Shown here in pieces: positions 1-8,886 of a stretch of DNA of 64,000 nucleotides. Position numbers and translations under genes: made by a program. The notes under the pieces were generated by a model that worked only from the letters and a program-made list of their open reading frames with translations, made no database searches and had not been told where the DNA came from. The stretch's first letter is position 1; the number at the start of each line of letters is the position of its first letter. Source of the stretch: JAEUIE01 sp047602475 (lineage in GTDB: Bacteria > Planctomycetota > Planctomycetia > Gemmatales > HRBIN36); the NCBI GenBank assembly GCA_047602475.1, contig JASGHE010000002.1, forward strand, positions 1-64,000, written 5' to 3'.

Positions 1-274
1 ACGCGCTTCGCTCAGAGCGCCGGACCGCTGCCGCGCAGGCCTCGAGCGCGGCGATGCGCGCCTTGAGCTGCTCATTCTCTTCGCGGGCGAGCCGGGCCAT
101 TTCCTTGACCGCCTCGAACTCCTCGCGCTTGACGATGTCCATCTCGTTCAGGAAACGCTCGGCCTGATGCTTGAACACCGTCTCGACCTCGCGCTTGACG
201 CCCTGCGCCGCGCCGGTCGCATCGTTCATGAGACGCGCCATCTCGTCGAAAAAGCGGTTGGTGGTCTGGGTCAT
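1..274 (-). CDS. UbiK/BMFP-domain (YqiC-like) protein, 3' end cut by window edge
   Basis: About 91 codons are visible; the C-terminus runs off the window start. The protein begins MTQTTNRFFDEMARLMNDA, has a helical middle and ends in a coiled-coil stretch with heptad-like spacing (EEFEAVKEMARLAREENEQL). That is the layout of the BMFP family, whose E. coli member UbiK is an accessory factor for ubiquinone biosynthesis and trimerises through the C-terminal coiled coil. In Bradyrhizobiaceae this gene lies divergent to lgt, which fits the neighbours here. No frameshift is seen in the visible part. Family assignment is by recognition of the sequence pattern only. Confidence 0.75.
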   Translation of the reverse strand, partial: MTQTTNRFFDEMARLMNDATGAAQGVKREVETVFKHQAERFLNEMDIVKREEFEAVKEMARLAREENEQLKARIAALEACAAAVRRSERSA

Positions 275-424
275 CGCGGACATCTCCTTGACTGTCGGCC
301 CTGACAATGGCGATGCGGTGCAGCAAGTTCAAGAGCGACAAATCCTTCCGGTGACCGGACGGCTCGACACAGCCCCAATTCCCTGCAAGTTTCCGCGCCA
401 CATTCCCCGCTGCCGGAGGCATCC

Positions 425-1177
425 ATGATCGAGCAAACCGTCGATATTCCAACCAAGGACGGCAAGACCACCACCTTCATCGTCCATCCCGATCGCGGCG
501 GCCCGTTCCCGGTGATCGTCTTCTACATGGACGCACCGGCGATCCGCGAGGAACTGCGCGACATGGCGCGGCGCCTCGCGACATCTGGCTATTACGTGAT
601 GCTGCCGAACATGTATTACCGCGACGGCGTGATGGAGCTCGGCGCTCTGCCATCCGATCCCATGCACCCGAGCGCAAGAAGATGTTCGAGCCATGAACAA
701 CCTCACCATCCCGCTGGTGATGGACGACACCGATGCGCTGATGAAATTCATCGAGCCGCAACCCAATGCCAGCAAGGGCAAGATGGGCTGCGTCGGCTAT
801 TGCATGAGCGGGCAATACGCCATCAACGCCGCCGCGCGTTATCCCGACCGGAGACGGCCGCCGCCTCGATCTACGGCACGAAGCTCGTCAGCGACGCCGA
901 GAACTCGCCGCATTTGATGGCGCAGAAGGCCAAGGGCGAAATTTACATCGGCTGCGCCGAGCACGACAGCTACGTGCCGATGGAAATGATCCAGCAGCTG
1001 AAAAAAACGATTCAGGACAAGAAGATCAACGCCGAGCTGGAGATCTATCCCGGCGTGCATCACGGCTTCGCGTTCCCGCAGCGGCCGGTCTACGACAAGG
1101 CGTCGGCCGAGCGGCACTGGGAACGGCTGCTGTCGCTCTATGCGCGCAAGCTCAAGGGCGAAAACAACGGCCGGTAA
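425..1177 (+). CDS. Dienelactone hydrolase family protein (two frameshifts)
   Basis: The protein opens MIEQTVDIPTKDGKTTTFIV and carries an alpha/beta-hydrolase core. The nucleophile region GYCMSGQYAIN lies in a different frame (about 693-850), and the C-terminal part with catalytic HHGFAFP is back in the first frame. Two compensating single-base shifts, near 680 and 850, are needed to join the pieces into a normal product of about 250 residues. Dienelactone hydrolases use a Cys-Asp-His triad on cyclic lactones; the real substrate of this homologue is unknown. The pattern suggests consensus errors rather than a dead gene, since both frames keep family signatures. Confidence 0.75.
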   Translation: MIEQTVDIPTKDGKTTTFIVHPDRGGPFPVIVFYMDAPAIREELRDMARRLATSGYYVMLPNMYYRDGVMELGALPSDPMHPSARRCSSHEQPHHPAGDGRHRCADEIHRAATQCQQGQDGLRRLLHERAIRHQRRRALSRPETAAASIYGTKLVSDAENSPHLMAQKAKGEIYIGCAEHDSYVPMEMIQQLKKTIQDKKINAELEIYPGVHHGFAFPQRPVYDKASAERHWERLLSLYARKLKGENNGR

Positions 1178-1289
1178 ACTCACCCGGCCGCAATCGTCTC
1201 GCGCAAACCATCGACGCTGCGTGAGAAGTGACGTTTCGTGACAAGGAAAGTCTCCCCCGTGTCACGCAATCGCGGTATCAACGCCGCCG

Positions 1290-2086
1290 ATGGCTGTCCT
1301 GCTGATTCCCTTTCCGTCGTTCAATCCGATTGCCGTGGCGATCGGCCCGTTTGCGATCCGCTGGTACGCGCTCGCCTATATCCGGATCCTGCTGGCTGGC
1401 TTTATGCCCGCGCGATGCTGAAGAACGACAGGCTGTGGGGCGGCCCCGCGCCGATGACGCCGTGCAGTACTTCGACGACTTCGTCGTCTGGATCACGCTC
1501 GGCATCATCCTCGGCGGCCGGACCGGCTATGTGCTGTTCTACAACCTGCCGTTATTTTCTCCAGAACCCGCTCGAGATCTTCGAGCTCTGGAAGGGCGGC
1601 ATGTCGTTCCATGGCGGCTTCGCCGGCTGCGTGCTCGGTTTTGCTGTTCCGCATCAAGAACGCGGCATGCCGATCCTGTCGCTCGGTGACTCACCTGCGC
1701 CGGCGGTCCGATCGGTCTCCTGCTCGGCCGGATCGCCAACTTCATCAACGGCGAATTGTGGGGCCGCGTCCGAGCGACGTGCCGTGGGCGATGGTGTTCC
1801 CACCGGCGGGCCGCTGCCGCGGCATCCGAGCCAGCTCTACGAGGCGGCGCTCGAAGGCATAGTGCTTTTGCGTCATTCTCGATCTGTGGTGCACATGCGG
1901 CGCGCTGAAGCGTCCGGCCTGATCATGGCCTTTCGCGATGCTGCTACGCGCCTCGCGCGCATCATCTGCGAATTCTTCCGCGAACCGGACGCGCAGCTGG
2001 GTTTTCTCTTGGGCGGGCTGACGATGGGGATGCTGCTGTCGATTCCGATGATCCTGGCTGGCGCGGCCTTCGTCGCCGTGGATTAA
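1290..2086 (+). CDS. lgt: Prolipoprotein diacylglyceryl transferase, frameshifted
   Basis: The start MAVLLIPFPSFNPIAVAIGP is the usual Lgt N-terminus of alphaproteobacteria. Fragments in all three frames continue the protein: IRWYALAYI, then FDDFVVWITLGIILGGRTGYVLFYN (a membrane segment), SFHGGFAGCVLG, a LLLGRIANFINGELWG-like stretch, HPSQLYEAALEG, and the end REPDAQLGFLLGGLTMGML. Lgt moves the diacylglyceryl group of phosphatidylglycerol to the lipobox cysteine of prolipoproteins at the inner membrane. At least five single-base shifts break the reading frame between 1,370 and 1,900, the densest in the window. The product would be about 280 residues. The last codons are uncertain. Confidence 0.85.
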
Positions 2087-2124
2087 ATCGGCTGCGAAGA
2101 CATCCATTATTCACCGTCCGCCCC

Positions 2125-3292
2125 TTGAGGCTGCCAGACAGGCGTCCCCGCGTTCGTAGAAGAACTTCGTCGTCTGATCGCGGCCGCCGGTCCGATGCCG
2201 GTGTCGCGCTATATGGACATATGCCTCACCCATCCGAGCACGGCTATTACGTGCACCCGCGATCCGTTCGGGCGCGAGAGGCGATTTCATCACCGCGCCG
2301 GAAGTCAGCCAGATGTTCGGCGAACTGCTGGGCCTATGGGCAGCCGTCGGTGTGGCGGCAGATGGGCGCGCCGGACAAAATTCAGCTTGATCGAACTCGG
2401 TCCCGGCCGCGGCACCATGATGGCCGACATCCTGCGCGCCATCCGTGTGCTGCCGGGTTTCCGCAGGCGCGCGTCGCGTGCATATCGTCGAGATCAGTCC
2501 GGCGCTGGCGAGTTACAACGCTCAGACGCTGATCGGCATCGAAGTGCCGCGTCATGGTACGACAGTCTCGACGATGTGCCCGCCGGCCCCTCGATCGTCT
2601 TCGCCAACGAGTTTCTTCGATGCGCTACCGGTCCATCAGGCGGTGCGGCACGACGAGCGGCTGGCATGAGCGCGTGATCGAATCGAACAGCAAGGGCCAC
2701 TTCACTTTACGGCGTGGCGCCTGATCCGATTCCGCATTTCGACGTGCTGCTGCCGCGACCTCGTGCGCGCCGCGCCGATCGGCGCGATCTTCGAATGGCG
2801 ACCCAACGCACGACGATCATGCGCGATCGCGCGCCGGCTGCGCAACGAGGGCGGCGCCGCGCTGATCATCGATTACGGCCATGTCGCACAGCGATGTCGG
2901 CGACACGTTTCAGGCGATCGCGCGAGCATGCTTTGCCGATCCGCTGCGGAAGCCCGGCACACGTCGATCTCACGGCGCATGTCGATTTCCAGGCTCTGGC
3001 GCAGGGCGCGGAAGACGCCGATGCGCGCGTTCATGGCCCGGTCGAACAGGGCACGTTCCTGCGCCGGCTCGGCATCGCGACGCGCGCGGCGACGCTGATG
3101 AGCAAGGCCAACGTGCAGAACTCCGCCGACATCGCCGCCGCGCTCAAGCGTCTCACCGGCACCGGCCGCGGCGGCATGGGCAGCCTTTTCAAAGTGATCG
3201 GCGTCTCCCACCCCGATATGCGCGAACTCGCCGGCTTCGAGGAAGAACCGTTACCGACAGCGACGTCGACACCCCGGAGAGCCGCGTCATGA
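2125..3292 (+). CDS. Class I SAM methyltransferase, MidA/NDUFAF7 (DUF185) family, frameshifted
   Basis: Fragments in three frames spell one protein: RRLIAAAGPMPVSRYMD, HGYYV, DPFGREGDFITAPEVSQMFGEL, LIELGPGRGTMMADILRA (the SAM-binding loop), VHIVEISPAL, IVFANEFFDALPVHQ, GAALIIDYGH and LTAHVDFQALA. Mitochondrial NDUFAF7 methylates an arginine of complex I subunit NDUFS2; bacterial substrates are less clear. The gene sits between lgt and pgeF as in Bradyrhizobium. At least six shifts interrupt it and the true start codon is not intact, so the first 60 bases are approximate. Confidence 0.8.
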
Positions 3293-4058
3293 TCGTCGAA
3301 TCCCCGTTGCTTTCCGCGATCCCCGCCCTGCGTCACGCTTTCTTCACGCGCGAGGGGGGCGTCTCAGACGGCATTTATGCCGGCCTCAATGGCGGGCTCG
3401 GCTCGGACGATGCGCCAGACGACATCCGCGAGAACCGCCGCCGCATGGCGGACGCACTCGATGTGCCGGTCGCGCACCTGCTCAGCGTGCATCAGGTTCA
3501 CTCGCCCGATGTCGTCGTCGCGAACGGCCGTCGGACACGTCCGCACGGCCAAAGGTCGACGCTCTCGTCACGAAGCGGCCCGGTTTGGCGCTCGGCGTCA
3601 CCACGGCGGATTGCGGGCCGGTGCTGATGATCGATCCGAAAGCGCGCGTGATCGGCGCGGCTCACGCCGGATGGAAAGGCGCATTCACGGGCGTGCTGGA
3701 AGCGACGCTGGATGCGATGGAGAAAGAAGGCGCGCAGTGCACGCACGTGATCGCCGCGCTCGGCCCGATGATCCGCCAGCGCAACTACGAAGTTGGAATC
3801 GAATTCGTGCAGCGTTTCGCCGAAGCGGACGAGGCCAATCTGCGCTTCTTCGCCTCCGCCTCGCGGGACGGCCACGCGATGTTCGACCTCGCCGGCTATA
3901 TCCGCGCCCGGCTCGAAGCAGCTGGCGTGCTGATGATCGACGACGTCGATCTGTGCACTTACGCGGACGAAGACCGCTTCTACAGCTTCCGCCGCTCGAC
4001 CCATCGCAAGGAGGCCGATTACGGCCGTCACGTCCACGCGATCGTGCTCGAAAGTTAA
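3289..4058 (+). CDS. pgeF: Peptidoglycan editing factor (laccase-domain/YfiH family), one frameshift
   Basis: The protein starts MIVESPLLSAIPALRHAFFTREGG and has all three metal-ligand signatures of the YfiH fold: the His of LLSVHQVHSPD, the Cys of GVTTADCGPVLM and the His of GAAHAGWKGAF. The C-terminus is RRSTHRKEADYGRHVHAIVL. YlmD/YfiH-type proteins have purine-nucleoside phosphorylase/deaminase activity, and PgeF corrects misincorporated residues in peptidoglycan precursors in E. coli. A single shift near 3,530 joins the two halves into about 256 residues. It directly follows the methyltransferase, as in related rhizobia, and may be cotranscribed with it. Confidence 0.87.
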
Positions 4059-4189
4059 CGCGCAGAGTAACACTCCCGGCGGAAACTCATGATGCGGTAT
4101 ATAAACACCGTATCCTGCTAGACCTTAACAGCCGTTAACGCTATCGCTTGAGCCAGCGGGCTGGGGGCCCGTGCGGGCGTTGGCGGCGG

Positions 4190-4822
4190 ATGGTGGATTT
4201 CAGCAAATTGGCGATGGCGCGGGCGGGAATCGGCCCGGCCCGGGGCCGTGCCCGCCTTATGGCGCTGGCCGTTCTCGCCTTGGGTCTCGGCTCCGGCCTC
4301 GCCGGCTGCACCACCGACGGTGGCGGCCCGATGGCTTTCGCCCCGGCCGCTGGCGGCGCGACGCTCGCCTTCGAATTCATCGACGGCCCGCCGCCCGACG
4401 TGTTCGACCGCCTCGTCAATGCCGTTAATTCGGAAGCGCAGGTGCGCTCGGTCGCCGTCGTCTCGCGGGCCAATCCGGCCGCCTATCGCGTGCGCGGCTA
4501 TGTTTCGGCGCAGGTCCGGCGTGGCCGCACCGTGATCGCCTGGGTCTGGGACATTTACGACCGCAACCAGCAGCGTGCGCTGCGCCTGCGCGGCGAGGAA
4601 CCGGCCGCGAAAGCCGGGCGCGACGCCTGGCAGGCGGCCGACGACGCCGTGCTGCGGCGGATCGCCAGCGCCGGCATGAGCGGAGTATCGGCCCTGCTGA
4701 ACGGCGCGGCCATTCCCGACGACGCACCACAGCGTTTCGGGCAAGGACCGGCCGTTGCCACCCTTGAGGGTCCGGAAGAGATTTCGTCTGTTCGCTCGGC
4801 CTTCGCGGACGCCGACCGCTAA
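4190..4822 (+). CDS. Putative lipoprotein of unknown function
   Basis: I chose the ATG that gives MVDFSKLAMARAG; an upstream in-frame ATG at 4148 is possible. A hydrophobic stretch MALAVLALGLGSGLAGC ends in a good lipobox (LAGC), so export and lipid modification are likely. The mature part, about 165 residues, has no motif I recognise; it contains VFDRLVNAVNSEAQVRSVAVVSR and a basic-acidic domain. It stands alone between pgeF and prs. The frame is intact. Homologues of this layout occur next to prs in Bradyrhizobiaceae. Confidence 0.65.
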   Translation: MVDFSKLAMARAGIGPARGRARLMALAVLALGLGSGLAGCTTDGGGPMAFAPAAGGATLAFEFIDGPPPDVFDRLVNAVNSEAQVRSVAVVSRANPAAYRVRGYVSAQVRRGRTVIAWVWDIYDRNQQRALRLRGEEPAAKAGRDAWQAADDAVLRRIASAGMSGVSALLNGAAIPDDAPQRFGQGPAVATLEGPEEISSVRSAFADADR

Positions 4823-5008
4823 GCCGCACGCGGCTCCCGGATCGTTCAAATACTGCTGAAAATCTGGCGCAAGACACCGTTTTGTGCAGGAAAAAGGCCG
4901 GGCGTATATTGCCAGCCCGTATGACGCCTTGGTATCACGCCGCTGAATTTTAGAGCCTTTCAAACGGCTCCGGCGTCTCTTCCGGCAGGATGACAGAAGG
5001 CGGTTTGC

Positions 5009-6013
5009 ATGTTGAGCAACGCATCGACGGGTTCGGACGCCAAGACCGCCACCGGAAAAAACGGCAAGAACGGCTCGATCAAGCTGGTGTCGGGCAATTC
5101 CAACCCCACGCTCGTCGGAAGCCATCGCCGCCCATCTGCAACTGCCGCTGACCAAGGCCATGCGTGCGGCGCTTCGCCGACATGGAGTCTTCGTCGAGAT
5201 TCAGGAGAACGTGCGCGGCTCCGACGTCTTCGTCCTGCAGTCGACATCCTACCCGGCCAACGACCACCTGATGGAATTGCTGATCATCACCGACGCGCTG
5301 CGCCGCGCCTCGGCGCGCCGGATCACCGCGGTGATTCCCTATTTCGGCTATGCCCGGCAGGATCGCAAAGTCGGCTCGCGCACGCCGATCTCGGCCAAGC
5401 TCGTCGCCAATCTCATTACCCATGCCGGCGCCGACCGCGTGCTGACGCTCGATCTGCACGCCGTGCAGATCCAGGGCTTCTTCGACATCCCGACCGATAA
5501 TCTCTACGCCTCGCCGGTGATGGTCCGTGACATCCGCGAACGCTTCAACCTCGCCGAATTGATGGTGGTGTCGCCCGACGTCGGCGGCGTGGTCCGCGCC
5601 CGCGGCCTCGCCAAGCGTATCAACGCCCCGCTCGCGATCATCGACAAGCGCCGTGAGCGCGCCGGCAAATCCGAAGTGATGAACGTGATCGGCGATGTCG
5701 CCGGCCATACCTGCATCCTCGTCGACGACATCGTCAATTCCGGTGGCACGCTGGTGAACGCGGCCGATGCGCTGCTCGCCAACGGCGCGAAGGATGTCTA
5801 CGCCTATATCACCCACGGCGTGCTGTCCGGCGGCGCGGTCGCGCGCATCACCGCCTCGAAGCTGAAGGAGCTCGTGATCACCAACTCGATCCAGCCGACC
5901 GAGGCAGTGCGCAACGCCCGGAACATCCGCGTGCTGTCGATTGCGACGCTGATCGGCGAAGCGATCTGCACGCACAGCTTCGGAAGAAGTCGGTGTCGAG
6001 CCTGTTCGACTAA
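5009..6013 (+). CDS. prs: Ribose-phosphate pyrophosphokinase, two frameshifts
   Basis: PRPP synthase makes phosphoribosyl pyrophosphate from ribose 5-phosphate and ATP for purine, pyrimidine, histidine and NAD synthesis. Visible signatures are KLVSGNSNP near the N-terminus, VIPYFGYARQDRK, the flexible-loop and ribose-binding motif LTLDLHAVQIQGFFDIPTDN, and the PRPP loop VDDIVNSGGTLVNAA. A shift near 5,120 separates the start from the body. An extra G near 5,990 displaces the normal ending SVSSLFD, whose stop is at 6,011-6,013. Translation from the ATG at 5009 gives a longer N-terminal tail than usual, so the real start may lie about 20 codons downstream. Confidence 0.9.
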
Positions 6014-6019
6014 GAGACT

Positions 6020-6190
6020 GTTTGAAAAGCTTTCGTTCTTTCCCCGGATGCTGCGCAGCATGAAGCGAAGCGAAATGATGCGCTGCTAAGCCGGGGTCGT
6101 TTCAAATTCTGTCTTGATCTGACGACCCCGGTTCTGCGAAGCAGCACTTCGTGCTGCATCGCGCCCGGGGAACGCAGGAGAGGTACTTTT
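6020..6190. repeat. REP-like inverted repeats downstream of prs
   Basis: Two palindromic elements are visible: CCCCGG at 6,051 with CCGGGG near 6,095, enclosing GCTGCGCAGCATGAAGCGA, and GACCCCGG near 6,123 with CCCGGGG near 6,173, enclosing AAGCAGCACTTCGTGCTGC. Their form matches the interspersed repeats common between Bradyrhizobium genes. No coding potential is seen here. Confidence 0.6.
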
Positions 6191-6232
6191 CAAACAATCT
6201 CTAAGCTCGCCGACGACGACGATTGCAAAACG

Positions 6233-6256
6233 AAGGCCGGCTCTCGCCGGCCTTTT
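6233..6256. terminator. Rho-independent terminator between convergent prs and ribH
   Basis: AAGGCCGGC, loop TCTC, GCCGGCCTTTT: a strong GC stem flanked by A and T tracts, so it can act in both directions. It sits 220 bases after prs and 17 bases after the ribH stop on the other strand. Confidence 0.8.
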
Positions 6257-6272
6257 GTTATTTGCGCTGTTA

Positions 6273-6764
6273 TTACGCCGCTTGCGCCAGCACTTCGAGC
6301 TTCCCGACGTTCTCCATCGTCGCCCAGCAGGCATGCGCGGCCTCGGCGCCCTTCACGGCGAAATGGCGATGGAAGAAATCGACATGCGTGCCGTGCTCGT
6401 GGAAATGTTGCGGCGTCAGCACCGCTGACAGCACCGGCACTTCGGTTTCCAGTTGCACCCGCATCAGCGCATCGATCACCGCGCCCGCCACGAATTCGTG
6501 ACGATAGATGCCGCCATCGACGACGAAGCCGGCCGCGACGATCGCCGCGTAGCGACCGGTCTTCGCCAGCAGCTTGGCCTGCAACGGAATCTCGAACGCG
6601 CCCGGCACCTCGAACAGATCGATCTTCGCCGGGCCTTTCGCCGACATCTCCTTCAGGAAGAAATCGCGGCACTGATCGACGATGTCGCGATGCCAGCACG
6701 ACTGGATGAAAGCGACGCGGCGCGGAAGCGACGACGGTTTGGTCGGATGAGTGAGTTCGGTCAT
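6273..6764 (-). CDS. ribH: 6,7-dimethyl-8-ribityllumazine synthase, RibH2-type
   Basis: Lumazine synthase condenses the butanone phosphate and the pyrimidine precursor in the penultimate step of riboflavin synthesis. The start at 6764 (MTELTHPTKPSS) is preceded by GAGGA at good spacing; an upstream ATG at 6779 is less likely. Motifs are VPGAFEIPLQAKLLAKTGRY, AAGFVVDGGIYRHEFVA and LTPQHFHEH. The glycine-rich substitution in the HDY-type region and the length of 163 residues match the type II (RibH2) enzymes of Rhizobiales, which form decamers. The frame is intact. Confidence 0.9.
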   Translation of the reverse strand: MTELTHPTKPSSLPRRVAFIQSCWHRDIVDQCRDFFLKEMSAKGPAKIDLFEVPGAFEIPLQAKLLAKTGRYAAIVAAGFVVDGGIYRHEFVAGAVIDALMRVQLETEVPVLSAVLTPQHFHEHGTHVDFFHRHFAVKGAEAAHACWATMENVGKLEVLAQAA

Positions 6765-6779
6765 GTTGTTTGTCCTCAT

Positions 6780-7471
6780 TGAAATCTTGTCGCATCGCGA
6801 GCGGGCTTGGCGCGCGCGAATGCGATCCGTTGTGAGCGGCCGGATGGATGAATGTGATGTGCCGAAATTTCACCGGCGCTGCTGGCCCCGGCGGCGCTTT
6901 CGTCCGGCGGGCGCTCGCGATGACGGCTCAAGGGAATGAGAGGCCGCCGCCGCCCGGCGGACTGAGCTGCCCGCCGCACCGTCATCATCAACGGCAGCGA
7001 AACTATGCCGCTCCGCCGCAGGCATGGCAACCGCCCTCGCCCGCTTTCCCCGTGGAGCACCCGGCGAACGATGCATGACCGCGAGCAGTTCAGCGTGCCG
7101 CTGAATTGCTCGACTTTCTTGTTTGACGCGTTTTCTTCACGCGAACCGGCACCACTTCGCTCGAAAACGCTATGGCCTCCCAAACTCGCTATGCGGGCGC
7201 TCCACAACCCTCGCGCGTCAGCCGCAGAATTTGATTCCGTTTTGTTCCGGTTCGACCGCACGTCATCCACAGGATCGTCGTATTTGTGTCCTGTTTGGCT
7301 GTGGACGGAGTCCGCGCGGCGTTGCGCCGGATTCCGCAAATCACATCACTTGGTGTTCGCAAGCTGCACGCGGCTCTCCCCGCGAAAAGCCTGCGACGGT
7401 GCAGCTTCAACGATGCACCCGGTATCGCAGCGTGCGTATCCGAACATTGTGATGAAACAGGTCGAGCCGGA
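6780..7471. other. Long intergenic region upstream of ribH and the YbjN gene
   Basis: About 690 bases with no supported gene. Short open frames on both strands are low-complexity GC-rich products without family signatures. The part next to ribH holds GAAATTTCACCGGCGCTGC and AGCGGGCTTGG on the plus strand, which faintly recall FMN riboswitch elements, but I could not assemble the conserved core. Confidence 0.4.
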
Positions 7472-7973
7472 ATGTCCCTTCTCGAAAGCGCTATCGATTC
7501 CGGCACCGATCCGCTGCAGGTGGTGGAGGATGTCGCATCGGTTCACGACTGGTCGTTCGAGCGGTCCGGCATCGATGAAGTCACCATCCTCGTGAAGGGC
7601 AAGTGGACGGACTATCAGGTCTCCTTCACCTGGATGCCGGAGATCGAAGCGCTGCATCTGGCCTGCACCTTCGACATGAAGATTCCCGATGCACGCAAGA
7701 CCGAGGCGCAGCGCCTCGTCGCGCTCATCAACGAGCAACTGTGGATCGGCCATTTCGATCGGTGGTCGCAGTCCGGCCTCGTGATGTATCGCACCAGCGC
7801 TGGTGCTGACGGGCGGCCTCGAGGCCACCGCTCTGCAATGCGAGGCCATGCTGACCAACGCCACCGACGCCTGCGAGCGCTATTACCCAGCCTTCCAGTT
7901 CGTCGTATGGGCCGGCAAATCGGCGCGCGAGGCGATGGACGCGGCGATGTTCGACACCTCAGGCGAGGCGTGA
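7472..7973 (+). CDS. YbjN domain-containing protein, one frameshift
   Basis: The protein starts MSLLESAIDSGTDPLQVVED and contains the YbjN core: VTILVKGKWTDYQVSFTW, LHLACTFDMKIPD, VALINEQLWIGHFDRW, and in the shifted frame LTGGLEATALQCEAML and YYPAFQFVVWAGKSA. A single shift near 7,798 joins them into about 166 residues. YbjN proteins are type III secretion chaperone-like folds linked to motility and stress phenotypes in enterobacteria; the role in rhizobia is not known. It lies 58 bases upstream of proC on the same strand and may share its transcript. Confidence 0.8.
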
Positions 7974-8031
7974 CGGGCGCGCCGAAAGCGCTATAACGGC
8001 TCATGACCGCTTTGCTCTTTCGGATTTCGCA

Positions 8032-8865
8032 ATGACAGCCTCTCAGTCTTCTTCATTCTCCACTCTCGATGGCGCGATCGTCCTCGCCGGCGCGGGCAAG
8101 ATGGGGGGCGCATTGCTCGATGGCTGGATCGGCAGCGGCATCGCGGCCAACCGCGTCGTCGCGCTCGACCCGTTTCCCTCCGACGACATCAAGGCTGTTG
8201 CGGCGAAGGGCCTGAAGCTCAATCCGCCGCCGGCAGAGATCGGCAAGGTCGCGGCGCTGGTGCTGGCGGTGAAGCCGCAGATGTTCGGCGAGGCCGCGCC
8301 GCAATTGAAATCCGTCATCGCGCCGTCGACGCTCGTGGTGTCGATCATGGCCGGCGTCACCATTGCGGGCATCGAACGCGCCTGCGGCGGCGCTGTGGTG
8401 CGCGCGATGCCGAACACACCGGCCGCCATCGGCCGCGGCATCACGGTCGCCGTGCCGGCGTCGGCGGTCTCATCGGCGCAGCGCGATCTCGCGGACGCTT
8501 TGCTGCGCGCCGCCGGCAAGGTCGAATGGGTCAGCGACGAAACGCTGATGGATGCGGTGACGGCGGTGTCCGGCTCCGGCCCGGCCTACATCTTCCTGCT
8601 CGCCGAGGAACTGGCCCGCGCGGGCGTCGCCGCCGGCCTGCCGGCCGAGCTTGCGATGCGTCTGGCGCGCGAGACAGTCGCCGGCTCCGGCGAGTTGCTG
8701 CATCGCTCCGATCTCGATGCCGCGACGCTGCGCAAGAATGTCACCTCGCCCGGCGGCACCACCGCCGCCGCGCTCGATGTGCTGATGAGCGCAGACGGCC
8801 TCGCGCCGCTGATGACGCGCGCGGTCGCCGCCGCCACGCGCCGCTCGAAGGAACTCGCCAAGTAA
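8032..8865 (+). CDS. proC: Pyrroline-5-carboxylate reductase
   Basis: This enzyme makes proline from pyrroline-5-carboxylate with NAD(P)H. The intact frame of 277 residues has the Rossmann loop VLAGAGKMGGALLDGW, AVKPQMF, VRAMPNTPA, AVSGSGPAYIFL, and the family signature NVTSPGGTTAAALDVL near the C-terminus. It is one of the few genes of this segment with no frameshift. It is convergent with the histidine kinase gene, 21 bases away. Confidence 0.95.
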   Translation: MTASQSSSFSTLDGAIVLAGAGKMGGALLDGWIGSGIAANRVVALDPFPSDDIKAVAAKGLKLNPPPAEIGKVAALVLAVKPQMFGEAAPQLKSVIAPSTLVVSIMAGVTIAGIERACGGAVVRAMPNTPAAIGRGITVAVPASAVSSAQRDLADALLRAAGKVEWVSDETLMDAVTAVSGSGPAYIFLLAEELARAGVAAGLPAELAMRLARETVAGSGELLHRSDLDAATLRKNVTSPGGTTAAALDVLMSADGLAPLMTRAVAAATRRSKELAK

Positions 8866-8886
8866 TAGCCGACAACCGCCGCAGGC

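Noticed and set aside
6780..6900. Possible FMN riboswitch upstream of ribH2 (minus strand pieces CCGGTGAAATTTCGG and AAGCCCGCTCGCG)
   Set aside because: The conserved RFN core (GGGCRGGGUGAAAUUCCC, the AGYCCGYGAGC stem and the GUCCGGAUG end) could not be laid out in order. A covariance search with the FMN model would settle it.
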